From assembly GCF_017571495.1 (NCBI RefSeq), contig NZ_JAGETZ010000017.1:1-64000 (forward strand): a stretch of DNA of 64,000 bases. The letters are read 5' to 3'. The notes beneath the pieces are model-generated. The model saw nothing but the letters and a program-made list of their open reading frames with translations. It had not been told where the DNA came from and searched no databases. This document shows positions 50,806-59,300 of the stretch, piece after piece. Each line of letters starts with the position of its first letter. The first letter of the stretch is position 1. Source of the stretch: Hymenobacter negativus (GTDB taxonomy: Bacteria > Bacteroidota > Bacteroidia > Cytophagales > Hymenobacteraceae). A program made the translations under genes and the position numbers.

Positions 50806-50833
50806 CTTGCCCTTGCAGAATAGCTGATAATAG

Positions 50834-50940
50834 CGTCATGCTGGGCTTAGCCGAAGTGCATTGTATGCAACAGTAAGCCAGCCTGCTGAAAGATAGAGTT
50901 ACTCCGCAAGCGAGATGCTTTCTCGGCGCTCAACATGACG
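50834..50940. repeat. REP-like palindromic element after glf
   Basis: CGTCATG (50834-50840) and CATGACG (50934-50940) form the ends of an imperfect palindrome that extends inward with wobbles (CTGGGC against GCTCAA). The interior has GAGATGCTTTCTCGGCGCTC. The ends match the shorter palindrome at 34315-34349. Confidence 0.65.
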
Positions 50941-50962
50941 TTTTATTTTATCAGCCAATGAA

Positions 50963-50995
50963 AAAGCCCCGCCAATTTGGCGGGGCTTTCCTTTT
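50963..50995 (+). terminator. terminator upstream of secA
   Basis: AAAGCCCCGCCA pairs with TGGCGGGGCTTT around a 3-base loop, followed by CCTTTTT. It ends transcription from glf. Confidence 0.9.
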
Positions 50996-51066
50996 TGGGA
51001 CGGTTTTAGCGGAAGGCTCCGTAAATTTGGGGTGCGCCACAGCGCTATTCGCTAAAATACTACCTG

Positions 51067-54000
51067 ATGTTTGAATTCCTAGGCAAGACCGTCGCCAAAA
51101 TATTTGGCTCCAAGTCGGAGCGTGATTTAAAGGAAATCACGCCCTACGTGGCGCTGATTAATGCCGAATATGCCAAACTGGCTGGTTTGAGCGACGACCA
51201 GCTCCGCGACCAGACCGATGCTGTGCGCGCCCGCATTGCCGAGCGCCTCGCTGGCCTCGACGGACAGATTGCCGGTTTGCAACAGCAAATCGACAGCCAG
51301 CCTCAGCTCGATGTGGCCCAGAAGGAAGGCCTTTTTGAGCAAATTGATGCGCTGGAAAAGCAGCGCAACAAAGACCTCGAAGCTGTGCTGCTGGAAGTGC
51401 TGCCATCGGCCTTTGCTATTGTGAAGGAAACTGCCCGCCGCTACAAGGAAAATGGCCAACTGGTAGTAACCGCTAACGACCACGACCGCGAATACGCCTA
51501 TACCCATTCCAACTGCCGCATCGAAGGCGACCAGGCCATCTGGTCGAATAAATGGCTGGCGGCCGGGGCTGAAATCGTCTGGGATATGGTGCACTACGAC
51601 GTGCAGCTGATTGGCGGCGTGGTGCTGCATCAGGGCAAAATTGCCGAAATGGCCACGGGTGAAGGCAAAACCCTCGTTTCGACCCTGCCGTCCTTCCTGA
51701 ATGCGCTGTCGAAGCGCGGTGTACACCTGGTTACGGTCAACGACTACCTGGCCAAGCGTGACTCGGAATGGAACGCGCCGCTGTTCGAATTCCACGGCAT
51801 AACGGTGGACTGCATCGACAAGCACCAGCCCAACACGCCGGAGCGTCGTGCCGCCTACCAAGCCGACATCACCTACGGCACCAACAACGAATTCGGCTTC
51901 GACTACCTGCGCGACAACATGGCGCGTGACCCCGAGGAACTGGTGCAGCGCAAGCACCACTTTGCCATGGTCGACGAAGTGGACTCCGTGCTGATTGACG
52001 ATGCACGGACGCCGCTCATCATTTCGGGCCCGGTGCCGCGAGGCGACGTGCACGAGTTCTACCAACTCAAGCCGCGCATCCAGCGCCTTGTGGACGAACA
52101 GAAAAAGGTGGTGCAGAACTACCTCGTGCAAGCCCGTAAGCTCATCGCCGAAGGCAAAACCGGCGTGGAAGAAGGCGATAAAAACGGCCTCGGTGGCCTG
52201 ATGCTGTTCCGCGCCCACCGTGGCCTGCCCAAGAGCAAGCCGCTCATCAAGTACCTGTCGGAGCCTGGTATCCGGGCGGTGCTGCAAGCCACCGAAAACC
52301 ACTACCTGGCCGATAACTCGCGCCAGATGCCCAAAGCCGACGAGCCGCTGTTCTTCACCATTGACGAGAAGAACAACCAGATTGAGCTGACCGAAAAAGG
52401 CATCGATTTGATTACGGCCCAGGGCGAAGACCCGAAACTGTTCATCATGCCCGACATCGGCATGGCCATTGCCGATATTGAGAAAAATAACACCCTCTCG
52501 GCCGAAGAGAAGCTCCAGCAAAAAGAAAAGCTGATGAGCGACTATAACGAGAAGTCGGAGCGCGTGCACACCGTGAACCAGTTGCTGAAAGCTTACACGC
52601 TGTTTGAGAAGGATGACCAGTACATCCTGACCGACGACGGCAAGGTGAAAATTGTGGACGAGCAAACCGGCCGCGTGATGGAAGGCCGCCGCTACTCCGA
52701 TGGCCTGCATCAAGCTATCGAGGCCAAGGAAAACGTGACCGTGGAAGACGCCACCCAGACTTACGCTACGGTAACGCTGCAGAACTATTTCCGCATGTAC
52801 CACAAGCTGTGCGGCATGACTGGTACGGCCGAAACCGAAGCCGGTGAGTTCTGGGAAATTTACAAGCTCGACGTAGTGGTAATTCCCACCAACCGGGTGA
52901 TTTCGCGCAAAGACGCCGACGACCAGGTCTACAAGACGGTGCGCGAGAAATACAACGCCGTGGCCCTGGAAATCCAGAAGCTGGTGGAAGCTGGCCGCCC
53001 TGTGCTGGTAGGTACCACAAGCGTGGAAATTTCGGAGCTGATGTCGCGCATGCTCAAATTGCGCGGCATTCAGCACCAAGTATTGAACGCCAAGCAGAAC
53101 CAGCGCGAAGCCGAGATTGTAGCTGCCGCTGGCTACCCCGGCACCGTGACCATCGCTACCAACATGGCCGGTCGCGGTACCGACATCAAGCTGCGCGAAA
53201 CCAGCCGCGAGGCCGGTGGCCTAGCCATCATCGGCACGGAGCGCCACGAGTCGCGCCGGGTGGACCGCCAGCTGCGGGGCCGCGCCGGTCGTCAGGGCGA
53301 CCCGGGCACGTCGCAGTTCTTCGTGAGCCTGGAGGACAACCTGATGCGCCTGTTCGGCTCCGACCGGATTGCGAAGCTGATGGACCGCATGGGCATGGAA
53401 GAAGGCGAGGTGATTCAGCACTCGATGATTACTAACTCCATCGAGCGCGCCCAGAAGAAAGTAGAGGAAAACAACTTCGGCACCCGCAAGCGCCTGCTGG
53501 AGTACGACGACGTGATGAACGCCCAGCGCGAGGTGGTGTACAAGCGCCGCCGCAATGCCCTGCACGGCGACCGCATGGAAGTGGACATCCTTAACATGAT
53601 TTACGACGTGAGCGAGGACATCGCCAGCGGCCACAAAATCACGGGCGATTTCGAGGATTTCAAGCTGAACGTCATCAAGGTATTCGGCTATGATACCTAT
53701 ATCACGGCGCAGGAGCTAAGCAGCCTGCAGCTGCCCGCCCTCACGCAGAAGCTGTACGACGAGGCCCTGGGCTACTTCCAAAGCAAGAACGAGCACATTG
53801 CTTCGAACTCGCTGCCGCTGGTGAACGACCTGCTGAATAACGGCGCGCCTTACGAGAACATCGCCGTGCCCTTCACCGATGGTAAGAAGCAGGTGCAAGC
53901 CATTGCCAACCTGCGCCGCGCCCAGGCCACCGGCGGCCACGACATCCTCCGCCAGATGGAGAAAGTGGTGGTGCTGTCCGTAATCGACACAGCCTGGACC

Positions 54001-54468
54001 CAGCACCTGCGCCAGATGGACGACCTGAAACAGGTGGTGCAAAACGCAGTATATGAGCAGAAGGACCCGCTGCTGGTGTACAAGTTCGAGAGCTTCGAGT
54101 TGTTCAAGCGCATGATTGCGAAGGTGAACGAGGAAACCACCACCTTCCTCTTCCACGCCGACGTGCCGGTGCAGCAAGGCGCTGTGGGCACCAACGACGA
54201 GCAGGAATACTACTACGAAGACGAGGAGCCCGCTCCGCGCCTCACCGTGGAGCACGAGTCCAACCTCGACTCCCTCGGCGCCGGCCCCGAAGACATGGGC
54301 CCCACCGACCAGCCCGCCGTGAAGCAAACCCCTGCGCGGAGCCAGAAAGTGGCCAACCGCAACGACAAGGTGAACGTGCAGTACATGGACGGCCGCGTGG
54401 TGCGCGACGTGAAGTACAAGTCGGTAGAGCAGGACGTGGAAAGCGGCCGGGCGGTGCTGGTGGATTAA
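51067..54468 (+). CDS. secA: preprotein translocase ATPase SecA
   Basis: 1,133 residues, longer than E. coli SecA (901) as usual in Bacteroidota. It drives proteins through SecYEG. Walker A MATGEGKTLVSTLP lies near residue 198, the DEAD-like box MVDEVDSVLIDDART near 300, and GTDIKLRE and GRAGRQGDPGTSQFF form the second nucleotide-binding domain. An extra segment of about 60 residues near 85-130 and insertions in the preprotein cross-linking region explain the length. The usual C-terminal SEC-C zinc motif is absent; the protein ends in KSVEQDVESGRAVLVD. A terminator follows. Confidence 0.97.
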   Translation: MFEFLGKTVAKIFGSKSERDLKEITPYVALINAEYAKLAGLSDDQLRDQTDAVRARIAERLAGLDGQIAGLQQQIDSQPQLDVAQKEGLFEQIDALEKQRNKDLEAVLLEVLPSAFAIVKETARRYKENGQLVVTANDHDREYAYTHSNCRIEGDQAIWSNKWLAAGAEIVWDMVHYDVQLIGGVVLHQGKIAEMATGEGKTLVSTLPSFLNALSKRGVHLVTVNDYLAKRDSEWNAPLFEFHGITVDCIDKHQPNTPERRAAYQADITYGTNNEFGFDYLRDNMARDPEELVQRKHHFAMVDEVDSVLIDDARTPLIISGPVPRGDVHEFYQLKPRIQRLVDEQKKVVQNYLVQARKLIAEGKTGVEEGDKNGLGGLMLFRAHRGLPKSKPLIKYLSEPGIRAVLQATENHYLADNSRQMPKADEPLFFTIDEKNNQIELTEKGIDLITAQGEDPKLFIMPDIGMAIADIEKNNTLSAEEKLQQKEKLMSDYNEKSERVHTVNQLLKAYTLFEKDDQYILTDDGKVKIVDEQTGRVMEGRRYSDGLHQAIEAKENVTVEDATQTYATVTLQNYFRMYHKLCGMTGTAETEAGEFWEIYKLDVVVIPTNRVISRKDADDQVYKTVREKYNAVALEIQKLVEAGRPVLVGTTSVEISELMSRMLKLRGIQHQVLNAKQNQREAEIVAAAGYPGTVTIATNMAGRGTDIKLRETSREAGGLAIIGTERHESRRVDRQLRGRAGRQGDPGTSQFFVSLEDNLMRLFGSDRIAKLMDRMGMEEGEVIQHSMITNSIERAQKKVEENNFGTRKRLLEYDDVMNAQREVVYKRRRNALHGDRMEVDILNMIYDVSEDIASGHKITGDFEDFKLNVIKVFGYDTYITAQELSSLQLPALTQKLYDEALGYFQSKNEHIASNSLPLVNDLLNNGAPYENIAVPFTDGKKQVQAIANLRRAQATGGHDILRQMEKVVVLSVIDTAWTQHLRQMDDLKQVVQNAVYEQKDPLLVYKFESFELFKRMIAKVNEETTTFLFHADVPVQQGAVGTNDEQEYYYEDEEPAPRLTVEHESNLDSLGAGPEDMGPTDQPAVKQTPARSQKVANRNDKVNVQYMDGRVVRDVKYKSVEQDVESGRAVLVD

Positions 54469-54493
54469 GTAGCCTTCGCACTTAATGAGAATG

Positions 54494-54526
54494 AAAACGC
54501 CCTGGCCGGTTGGTCGGGGCGTTTTT
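54494..54526 (+). terminator. terminator after secA
   Basis: AAAACGCCC (54494-54502) pairs with GGGCGTTTT, followed by T residues. A related sequence occurs near 55590-55622, upstream of the intact paralogous T9SS gene, so this segment seems to belong to the tandem duplication. Confidence 0.85.
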
Positions 54527-54553
54527 GTGTGTTAGGGCTAAGCTACTAATGGC

Positions 54554-54561
54554 TAGATTTG
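54554..54561 (+). promoter_or_regulatory. -7 box of the decayed T9SS gene
   Basis: TAGATTTG, 33 bases before the start codon at 54595. The counterpart TACATTTG lies at 55648-55655 before the intact paralogue; both are followed by GCCG. Confidence 0.5.
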
Positions 54562-54594
54562 CCGACTTTATTATATTTTGAGTTCTTCCTATAA

Positions 54595-55493
54595 ATGAAG
54601 CGCTTTTTCGCTTTTTTGCGCAGTTGGCAAGTGGTCAGCGTCATTTTTTTAATATTGAAGGGACCTGTGGTTCAAGCTCAGGCGCCGGTTTGGCAGATGG
54701 CCACCTCGGCAGCGGGTGATTTTTCTGTGGTGTATGCAGCAGAAGTGGATGCTGCTGGCAATGTTTTTTTGACCGGTATTTTCCAGGGAACGGTCAGCTT
54801 CGGCACTACCACGTTGACCTCGGCCGGTAACTACGACGTGTACGTGGCCAAATGGAGCACGACTAGCCAACGCTTTGTGTAGGCTCAGCGAGCCGGTGGG
54901 GTAAGCGACAACAATATCTACATTGCCGGTCGCTTTCTGACCCCATCCACTTCCACTTTTGGCAATATTGTGCTAACCGGTGCTAATTTGGTTCAGCATG
55001 AGGTTTTTGTGGCCAAACTCGTTGATAATGGCAGCACGGGCAGCTTTGTGTAGGCGTACCAAGCGGGAGGAAACACCAACGATACGGTGCCTTGGTCGTG
55101 TCAGGTAACAACGTGTACTTGGCGGGGAGCGTTAGCCCACCGGCCGGTTTCGGGTCATACACCATTAACACGCCCACTACTAACAGTGTCGGTTTCCTAG
55201 CATCCCTCGCCGACCCTACGCTCACCGCTACTGCGCCCGCCCTGCGTCCCGAAAGCATCGGCCTCTTTCCCAATCCTGCTCGCGGCAAGGCCACTATTCA
55301 ATTGCCCGCCATCCCCGGTGCGCCCACGGCCACCCTTATCATCCTTGATGCCCTGGGCCGCACTCTGCGCACCCAAACGGCCAATGCCAACACCAAGGCC
55401 GAACTGGACCTCACCGGCTTCGCACCCGGCCTCTACACCGTGCGCGTGCAGGCGGGCAGCAGCACCGCTACCCATAAGCTGGTGGTAGAATAA
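54595..55493 (+). pseudogene. decayed paralogue of the adjacent T9SS beta-propeller-like gene
   Basis: The first frame has a signal peptide and APVWQMATSAAGDFSVVYAA, aligning with the intact neighbour at 55704. It is broken by TAG at 54880-54882, where the neighbour has Trp (NRFVW), then by a second TAG at 55051-55053, again at the Trp of a FVW motif. A frameshift near 55085 moves the rest to another frame, which encodes NNVYLAGSVSPPAGFGSY and a T9SS sorting domain (IGLFPNPARGKATIQLP, APGLYTVRVQAG). Several propeller repeats are also missing. Both stops are one G-to-A change from TGG. The product, if any, would be a 95-residue secreted fragment. Confidence 0.85.
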
Positions 55494-55647
55494 GTAATAG
55501 GGCCGTGTGGTATTAGGCCGGAACTTCCAACAGAGATTCAATTGCCTATTTGTGGGACAAACCCTGTTTTCGCAGTGAGTGAGAGAAGAAGTGCCCCAGC
55601 CAGCTGGTCAGGGCGCTTTTTAATGGGCCTTGGCGGTACATTCCCGC

Positions 55648-55655
55648 TACATTTG
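55648..55655 (+). promoter_or_regulatory. -7 box of the intact T9SS gene
   Basis: TACATTTG lies 48 bases before the ATG at 55704, in a position homologous to the box before the decayed paralogue. Confidence 0.5.
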
Positions 55656-55703
55656 CCGTCGTGGCCTATAAGTACTTTTGCTTCTACTAACCTGACTCTC
55701 GGC

Positions 55704-57407
55704 ATGAGATATCACGCTACACGGAATGCCGGCCTTTGGCTGGCTAAGATACTTGTGCTAATGTTGCTAGCCACGGCCGTGGCCCGGGCCCAGGCGCCCA
55801 CCTGGCAACTGGCCGTGGCTGCCACGGGTGGCACCTCCGAGGTATTTGCCACGGCCGCCGATGCCAGCGGGAACGTGTTCCTGACTGGCACGTTCAGTGG
55901 CACAGTCGGCTTTGGCGGCATGTCCTTGACCAGTACGGGCCGGAACGACAACGACGTATTCGTAGCCAAGTGGAGCGGCGTCACCAACCGTTTCGTGTGG
56001 GTGCAGCGGGCCGGCGGCGTGGGCAACGATAGTTCCCCAACTATTGCTGTGAGCGGCACCAGCATCTACATCGCCGGGCGCTTTGCTGGTACAGCTAGCT
56101 TTGGAACTACGGTTTTGACAGCCGTGGGCTCTGATGATGGCTTCGTGGCCAAGCTGACCGATGCGGGTACTACTGGGGCTTTTGGGTGGGCCTTTGGGAT
56201 AGGCGGGCGCGACAGCGAGCAGGCCACTGCGATAGCCGCTACGGGCAGTAGCGTATATGTGGGCGGAAGCTTCTATAGCCCCACGGTAGGTTTCGGCAGC
56301 ATTTCGTTAACCAATTTTTCGGCGGCGGCCCCGTTACAGTCTGATGGCTTCGTGGCTAAGCTAACGGATGCTGGCACCACTGCCAGCTTTGTTTGGGTGC
56401 AGCAGGTGGGAGGCTCCGGCGATGACCATGTAGTGGCCCTGGCCAGCACAGCTAACGGCGTGTACGTCACAGGCAACTTTTCCAACACCGCCAGCTTTGG
56501 GGCTACCATGCTCACGGGGGGCAATCTGGCGGCCTTTGTGGCCAAGCTAACCGATACCCCCGTCCCCAACCGCTTTGTCTGGGCCGTGGGTACGAGCGGC
56601 GGCGCGGTATTCCCCAATGCCGTGGCAGTGAGTGGTCCGAACGTGTACGTGGCCGGGCGGTTTGTCTTCACTACAAGTTTCGGTCCGACGGCCCTTACCA
56701 GCACGGGCACCCAGGGTGGCTACGATGTGTTCGTGACGAAAATTGCCGATGCCGGCACCACTGCGGGCTTCACCTGGGCCGTGCAGGCCGGCGGGGCCCA
56801 GAGCGACTTCGCTACTGCGATAGCAGCCAGCGGCAGCAGCCTCTATGTGGCGGGCGTGTTTCTGGGCCCCAGCAGCTTTGGCAGCGGTAGCCTCACTAGC
56901 TTTGCCAGCAGCGACGACGCCTTTCTGGCCAAGCTCACCGATGCCGGCCCCACCGGCAGCTTTGCCTGGGCCACGGCGGCCGGCGGCAGCGGGGCCGACC
57001 AGGCCAATGGACTCGCACTCAGCGGCAGCACCATCTATGTAGCCGGCCCCGTGATGCCTCCCGCCAGCTTTGGGCCCCTCGCGCTAGCCAGTCCGGGGGG
57101 AGCTTCCGTTTCTTTCCTGGCCTCTCTGGCTGACCCTACGCTCACGGGCACCACATCGGGGCACTATTTGGAAAGCCTGCACCTGTTTCCCAACCCCGCC
57201 CACGGCCGCGCCACGGTGCAACTGCCGGCTGGTATCGGTCCGGCCACGCTTACTGTGCTCGATGCCCTGGGCCGGGTTATGCGCACTCAGACGACCATTA
57301 ACGGTCCCAAAACCGAAATCGACCTGACTGGCCTCGCGCCCGGCCTCTACGCCGTGCGGATGGCGGCAGGCGGTGGCGCAGCCACGCAAAAGCTGGTGGT
57401 AGAGTAA
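55704..57407 (+). CDS. T9SS-secreted SBBP-type beta-propeller protein
   Basis: 567 residues. A signal peptide (about 1-31, ending AVARAQA) is followed by about nine repeats of 45-55 residues, each with an SVYVGG, NVYVAGRF or SIYIAGRF strand, a SFG.T.LTS turn and a DGFVAKLTDAGTTG.F.W strand, as in SBBP-like beta-propeller proteins. The C-terminus (about 485-567) is a T9SS type A sorting domain (LHLFPNPAHGRATVQLP, TVLDALGRVMRTQ, GLAPGLYAVRMAAG). ATG at 55704 starts the signal peptide; longer in-frame readings are not signal-like. Function unknown; display on the cell surface is expected. Confidence 0.85.
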   Translation: MRYHATRNAGLWLAKILVLMLLATAVARAQAPTWQLAVAATGGTSEVFATAADASGNVFLTGTFSGTVGFGGMSLTSTGRNDNDVFVAKWSGVTNRFVWVQRAGGVGNDSSPTIAVSGTSIYIAGRFAGTASFGTTVLTAVGSDDGFVAKLTDAGTTGAFGWAFGIGGRDSEQATAIAATGSSVYVGGSFYSPTVGFGSISLTNFSAAAPLQSDGFVAKLTDAGTTASFVWVQQVGGSGDDHVVALASTANGVYVTGNFSNTASFGATMLTGGNLAAFVAKLTDTPVPNRFVWAVGTSGGAVFPNAVAVSGPNVYVAGRFVFTTSFGPTALTSTGTQGGYDVFVTKIADAGTTAGFTWAVQAGGAQSDFATAIAASGSSLYVAGVFLGPSSFGSGSLTSFASSDDAFLAKLTDAGPTGSFAWATAAGGSGADQANGLALSGSTIYVAGPVMPPASFGPLALASPGGASVSFLASLADPTLTGTTSGHYLESLHLFPNPAHGRATVQLPAGIGPATLTVLDALGRVMRTQTTINGPKTEIDLTGLAPGLYAVRMAAGGGAATQKLVVE

Positions 57408-57502
57408 GCACAGCGAAGAGTCTGCGCACCTTACGCCAACGGCATGGCGTAGAGGTCGAAAGGGAGTAGGGGAGGGCCAAGACGTCGTGCATCTTTACGC
57501 GT

Positions 57503-57510
57503 TACGTTTG
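57503..57510 (+). promoter_or_regulatory. -7 box before the truncated T9SS-type remnant
   Basis: TACGTTTG lies 26 bases before the ATG at 57537. The 129 bases between the intact T9SS gene and this start show nothing else. Confidence 0.45.
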
Positions 57511-57536
57511 TCCTTCAGCTTTTCACTTTGCCTGGC

Positions 57537-57916
57537 ATGCCCTACTTCTACTTCCGGAAAAACACGTTCACCTCTCTTTGGGCCACGGCCTGGCTGCGCG
57601 GGCTGTGGCTGGTGCTGCTGACCCTGCTGCCGACGGCACCTTGCGCCCCGGCGCCAGCGGCTCCTTTGATGCCCGCAACTTCACGGTGGGCACTGCGCCC
57701 GATGGCCGGCCGGTGTTTCGGCCGACCAGCACCGCAGGGGCCGATGACTACAAGTGGCAGGACGGTTTTGGGCTGCCCGAAGGCGTGAGCAGCAGCCCCG
57801 TGGGCGGCAACGTGAAGGCGGTGCTGCAAGTGGGCAGCGACATTTATATCGGCGCCTACACCGTGCGGGTGGGCGCCGCCGGCGCGGCCGTCGGCCAGCA
57901 GCTGGTAGAGGAATAA
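57537..57916 (+). pseudogene. frameshifted remnant of a secreted propeller-type gene
   Basis: The first frame (from 57537) codes for a signal-peptide-like start (LRGLWLVLLTLLP). Near 57630 the frame that continues sensibly shifts by one base: from there the third frame reads DGTLRPGASGSFDARNF, APDGRPVFRPTSTAGADDY and VKAVLQVGSDIYIGAYTVRV before stopping at 57916. The second part resembles the N-terminal region of secreted Bacteroidota propeller proteins, but no further repeats or sorting domain follow, so the gene is both frameshifted and truncated. Confidence 0.65.
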
Positions 57917-57952
57917 GCCTGCCCGCCGGCCGCCAACGCACCGGCTTGTATA

Positions 57953-57984
57953 AAAAAAGAGCCCGCAACAGCGGGCTCTTTTTT
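57953..57984. terminator. bidirectional terminator
   Basis: AAAAAAGAGCCCGC (57953-57966) pairs perfectly with GCGGGCTCTTTTTT (57971-57984). It separates the remnant gene (plus) from the minus-strand gene ending at 57994. Confidence 0.92.
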
Positions 57985-57993
57985 CTGCGAGAC

Positions 57994-58374
57994 TTACAGC
58001 GACTTTGGGGCTTTCGGGGGCTGCGGCGAGTCGTTTACGGTGAAGCCGTAGTCGCCCATCTCGCGCAGGCGATTTTTGCCCAGGTTGCCTTGCAGGGTTT
58101 TCGAGGCGCGTTGGTTCAGGGGCACGCACACGGCCACGGCGGCATCGCGTTTTTCGTAGAGCTTTTCGAGCTGCAGTTCCAGCTTTTTGGCTTCTGCGTG
58201 TGCCGCTAGGGCATCGGGTATTGCGGCGGCAGCTGCTTGTAGCTCGCTGGCCAACTCGCCGGCAATCAGCGAATCTTTGCCCTTTTCGGCAATGCCTTTG
58301 GCCACAGCGGCCGTAAGGGTGAGCGTTCCGAGGGGGTCGGTAGCGCCTGGGATGGGAATGCGGGCTTGCGCCAT
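57994..58374 (-). CDS. conserved hypothetical protein
   Basis: 126 residues. The N-terminus MAQARIPIPGATDPLGTLTL is followed by an Ala-rich helical stretch, a charged coiled-coil-like part (AEAKKLELQLEKLYEKRDAA) and a C-terminal KNRLREMGDYGFTVNDSPQP. No signal peptide or membrane segment. I do not recognise a named domain. ATG at 58374 is preferred; a GTG 81 bases upstream would add an AT-rich-coded segment. A TATATTTG box on the minus strand (58420-58413) lies about 38 bases upstream. Confidence 0.7.
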   Translation of the reverse strand: MAQARIPIPGATDPLGTLTLTAAVAKGIAEKGKDSLIAGELASELQAAAAAIPDALAAHAEAKKLELQLEKLYEKRDAAVAVCVPLNQRASKTLQGNLGKNRLREMGDYGFTVNDSPQPPKAPKSL

Positions 58375-58412
58375 GAGGGGTAGCCGCCGGAGAAAGTAAA
58401 TCCGGTAGAAAT

Positions 58413-58420
58413 CAAATATA
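58413..58420 (-). promoter_or_regulatory. -7 box of the minus-strand hypothetical gene
   Basis: On the minus strand the sequence reads TATATTTG, matching TAnnTTTG, 38 bases before the ATG at 58374. The local AT-rich stretch supports a promoter. Confidence 0.5.
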
Positions 58421-58491
58421 GTAAGCTCGGCTATATTATTGAACGCTAACACCAAAATTGGATGGCCCTCTCCAAGCGTTGGGCGATGCCC

Positions 58492-58722
58492 GTCAATTCT
58501 CTGCGGGCCTTGCTCAAGCCTTTGCCGACCCTCCTCAAAGGCTAAAGGGCCTGCCTTGAGTCTTTGAGGTGCCCCGTCAGGCCTTTGAGTACCTTCCTTA
58601 AACGCTTGATGCCCTTCCTCAAAAGCCTGCGGACCCTGCTCAAGCCTTTGCCGGCGCCTCTTAAACGTGTAAGGCCCCCGTTAAAAGCTTGCAGGCTCCT
58701 GCTCCAACGAGCAGGCCCGCCT
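58492..58722. repeat. degenerate 21-bp tandem array, eleven units
   Basis: Eleven consecutive 21-base units share CTC/CTT at 1-3, AAR at 4-6, TTG or CTG at 10-12 and a G-rich codon at 13-15, with a secondary similarity at 63 bp. Read on the plus strand from an ATG at 58462 they give leucine- and lysine-rich heptads (LKPLPTL, LKRLMPF, LKSLRTL, LKPLPAP), interrupted by TAA in unit 3 (58543-58545). On the minus strand they read Gln/Gly/Glu-rich heptads (FEEGRQR, LEQGPQR). The array fills the 346-base gap 58375-58720 together with the promoter of the gene at 58374, and ends exactly at the stop of the gene on the right. Confidence 0.7.
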
Positions 58723-59161
58723 ACTGCCGGGGCGGGCGGTGCTCGTGGTCCTGGCTATCGGTCAACCACCCGCGGGCAGCGGTTTCGTCATGGAAAAAGT
58801 AGGGATAAAACTCGTGCTCGGCCTGCTGGCGGAGCAGGGTTTCGGTGCTGATGCTCTCTATTTCGGCGCGGTGGCTTTCATCGGCCACGCACGCCATGAA
58901 CACCGGCGAGCCCAGCACCGATACCACTTGCTGGGCTAGCAGCTTGCCGAGCCACTCCAGAAGCAGGGGCGAAAAGGCGTCCTGGGTGCGCATGTCGAGC
59001 AGCCAGAACCGGCAGTTGTTGTGGTGCAGAGCGGCGCTCAGCAGTTCCTCCTGCGGGGGCAGCAGGCTGCGGTCGGGCACCTCGCGCAGCCAGCGGCCCA
59101 CCAGCAGGTTGGAGGCGTGCTCGTACTGAAGGGCAAATACGTCGGAGATAATCGTATTCAT
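58721..59161 (-). CDS. hypothetical protein, STAS-like
   Basis: 146 residues. MNTIISDVFALQYEHASNLL is followed by alternating strands and helices (CRFWLLDMRTQDAFSPLLLE, VSVLGSPVFMACVADESHR), with a C-terminal FFHDETAARGWLTD. This pattern recalls STAS/SpoIIAA-like proteins of Bacteroidota, in which the final segment places the gene product at a regulatory interface, but identity is weak by eye. ATG at 59161 is chosen because upstream in-frame residues overlap the deoC promoter. The C-terminus is His/Arg/Pro-rich. Confidence 0.65.
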   Translation of the reverse strand: MNTIISDVFALQYEHASNLLVGRWLREVPDRSLLPPQEELLSAALHHNNCRFWLLDMRTQDAFSPLLLEWLGKLLAQQVVSVLGSPVFMACVADESHRAEIESISTETLLRQQAEHEFYPYFFHDETAARGWLTDSQDHEHRPPRQ

Positions 59162-59288
59162 AAAAAGTGCTTGAACGAAGGAGAAACGAAGGTAGAGCCG
59201 GCCAGGCGCCGGTTGTGCGGGGGGTATACGGCGCAGCGGCTTCGATGTCGGCCCCACCCGGCTCAAGCGGAGCCCGCCGAACCCGCCG

Positions 59289-59296
59289 TACCTTTG
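59289..59296 (+). promoter_or_regulatory. -7 box directly before deoC
   Basis: TACCTTTG is followed by four bases (CCCC) and the deoC ATG. This is the same four-base spacing as before the PBP2-like gene and dapF. Confidence 0.55.
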
Positions 59297-59300
59297 CCCC

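Noticed and set aside
620..55053. General recoding of TAG as a sense codon (lepB and the decayed T9SS gene both carry in-frame TAG)
   Set aside because: TAG ends several intact genes here (rpsH, rpsK, rpoA, the SPOR and M20 genes), and the T9SS copy also has a frameshift and deletions, so ordinary mutation explains the cases better.
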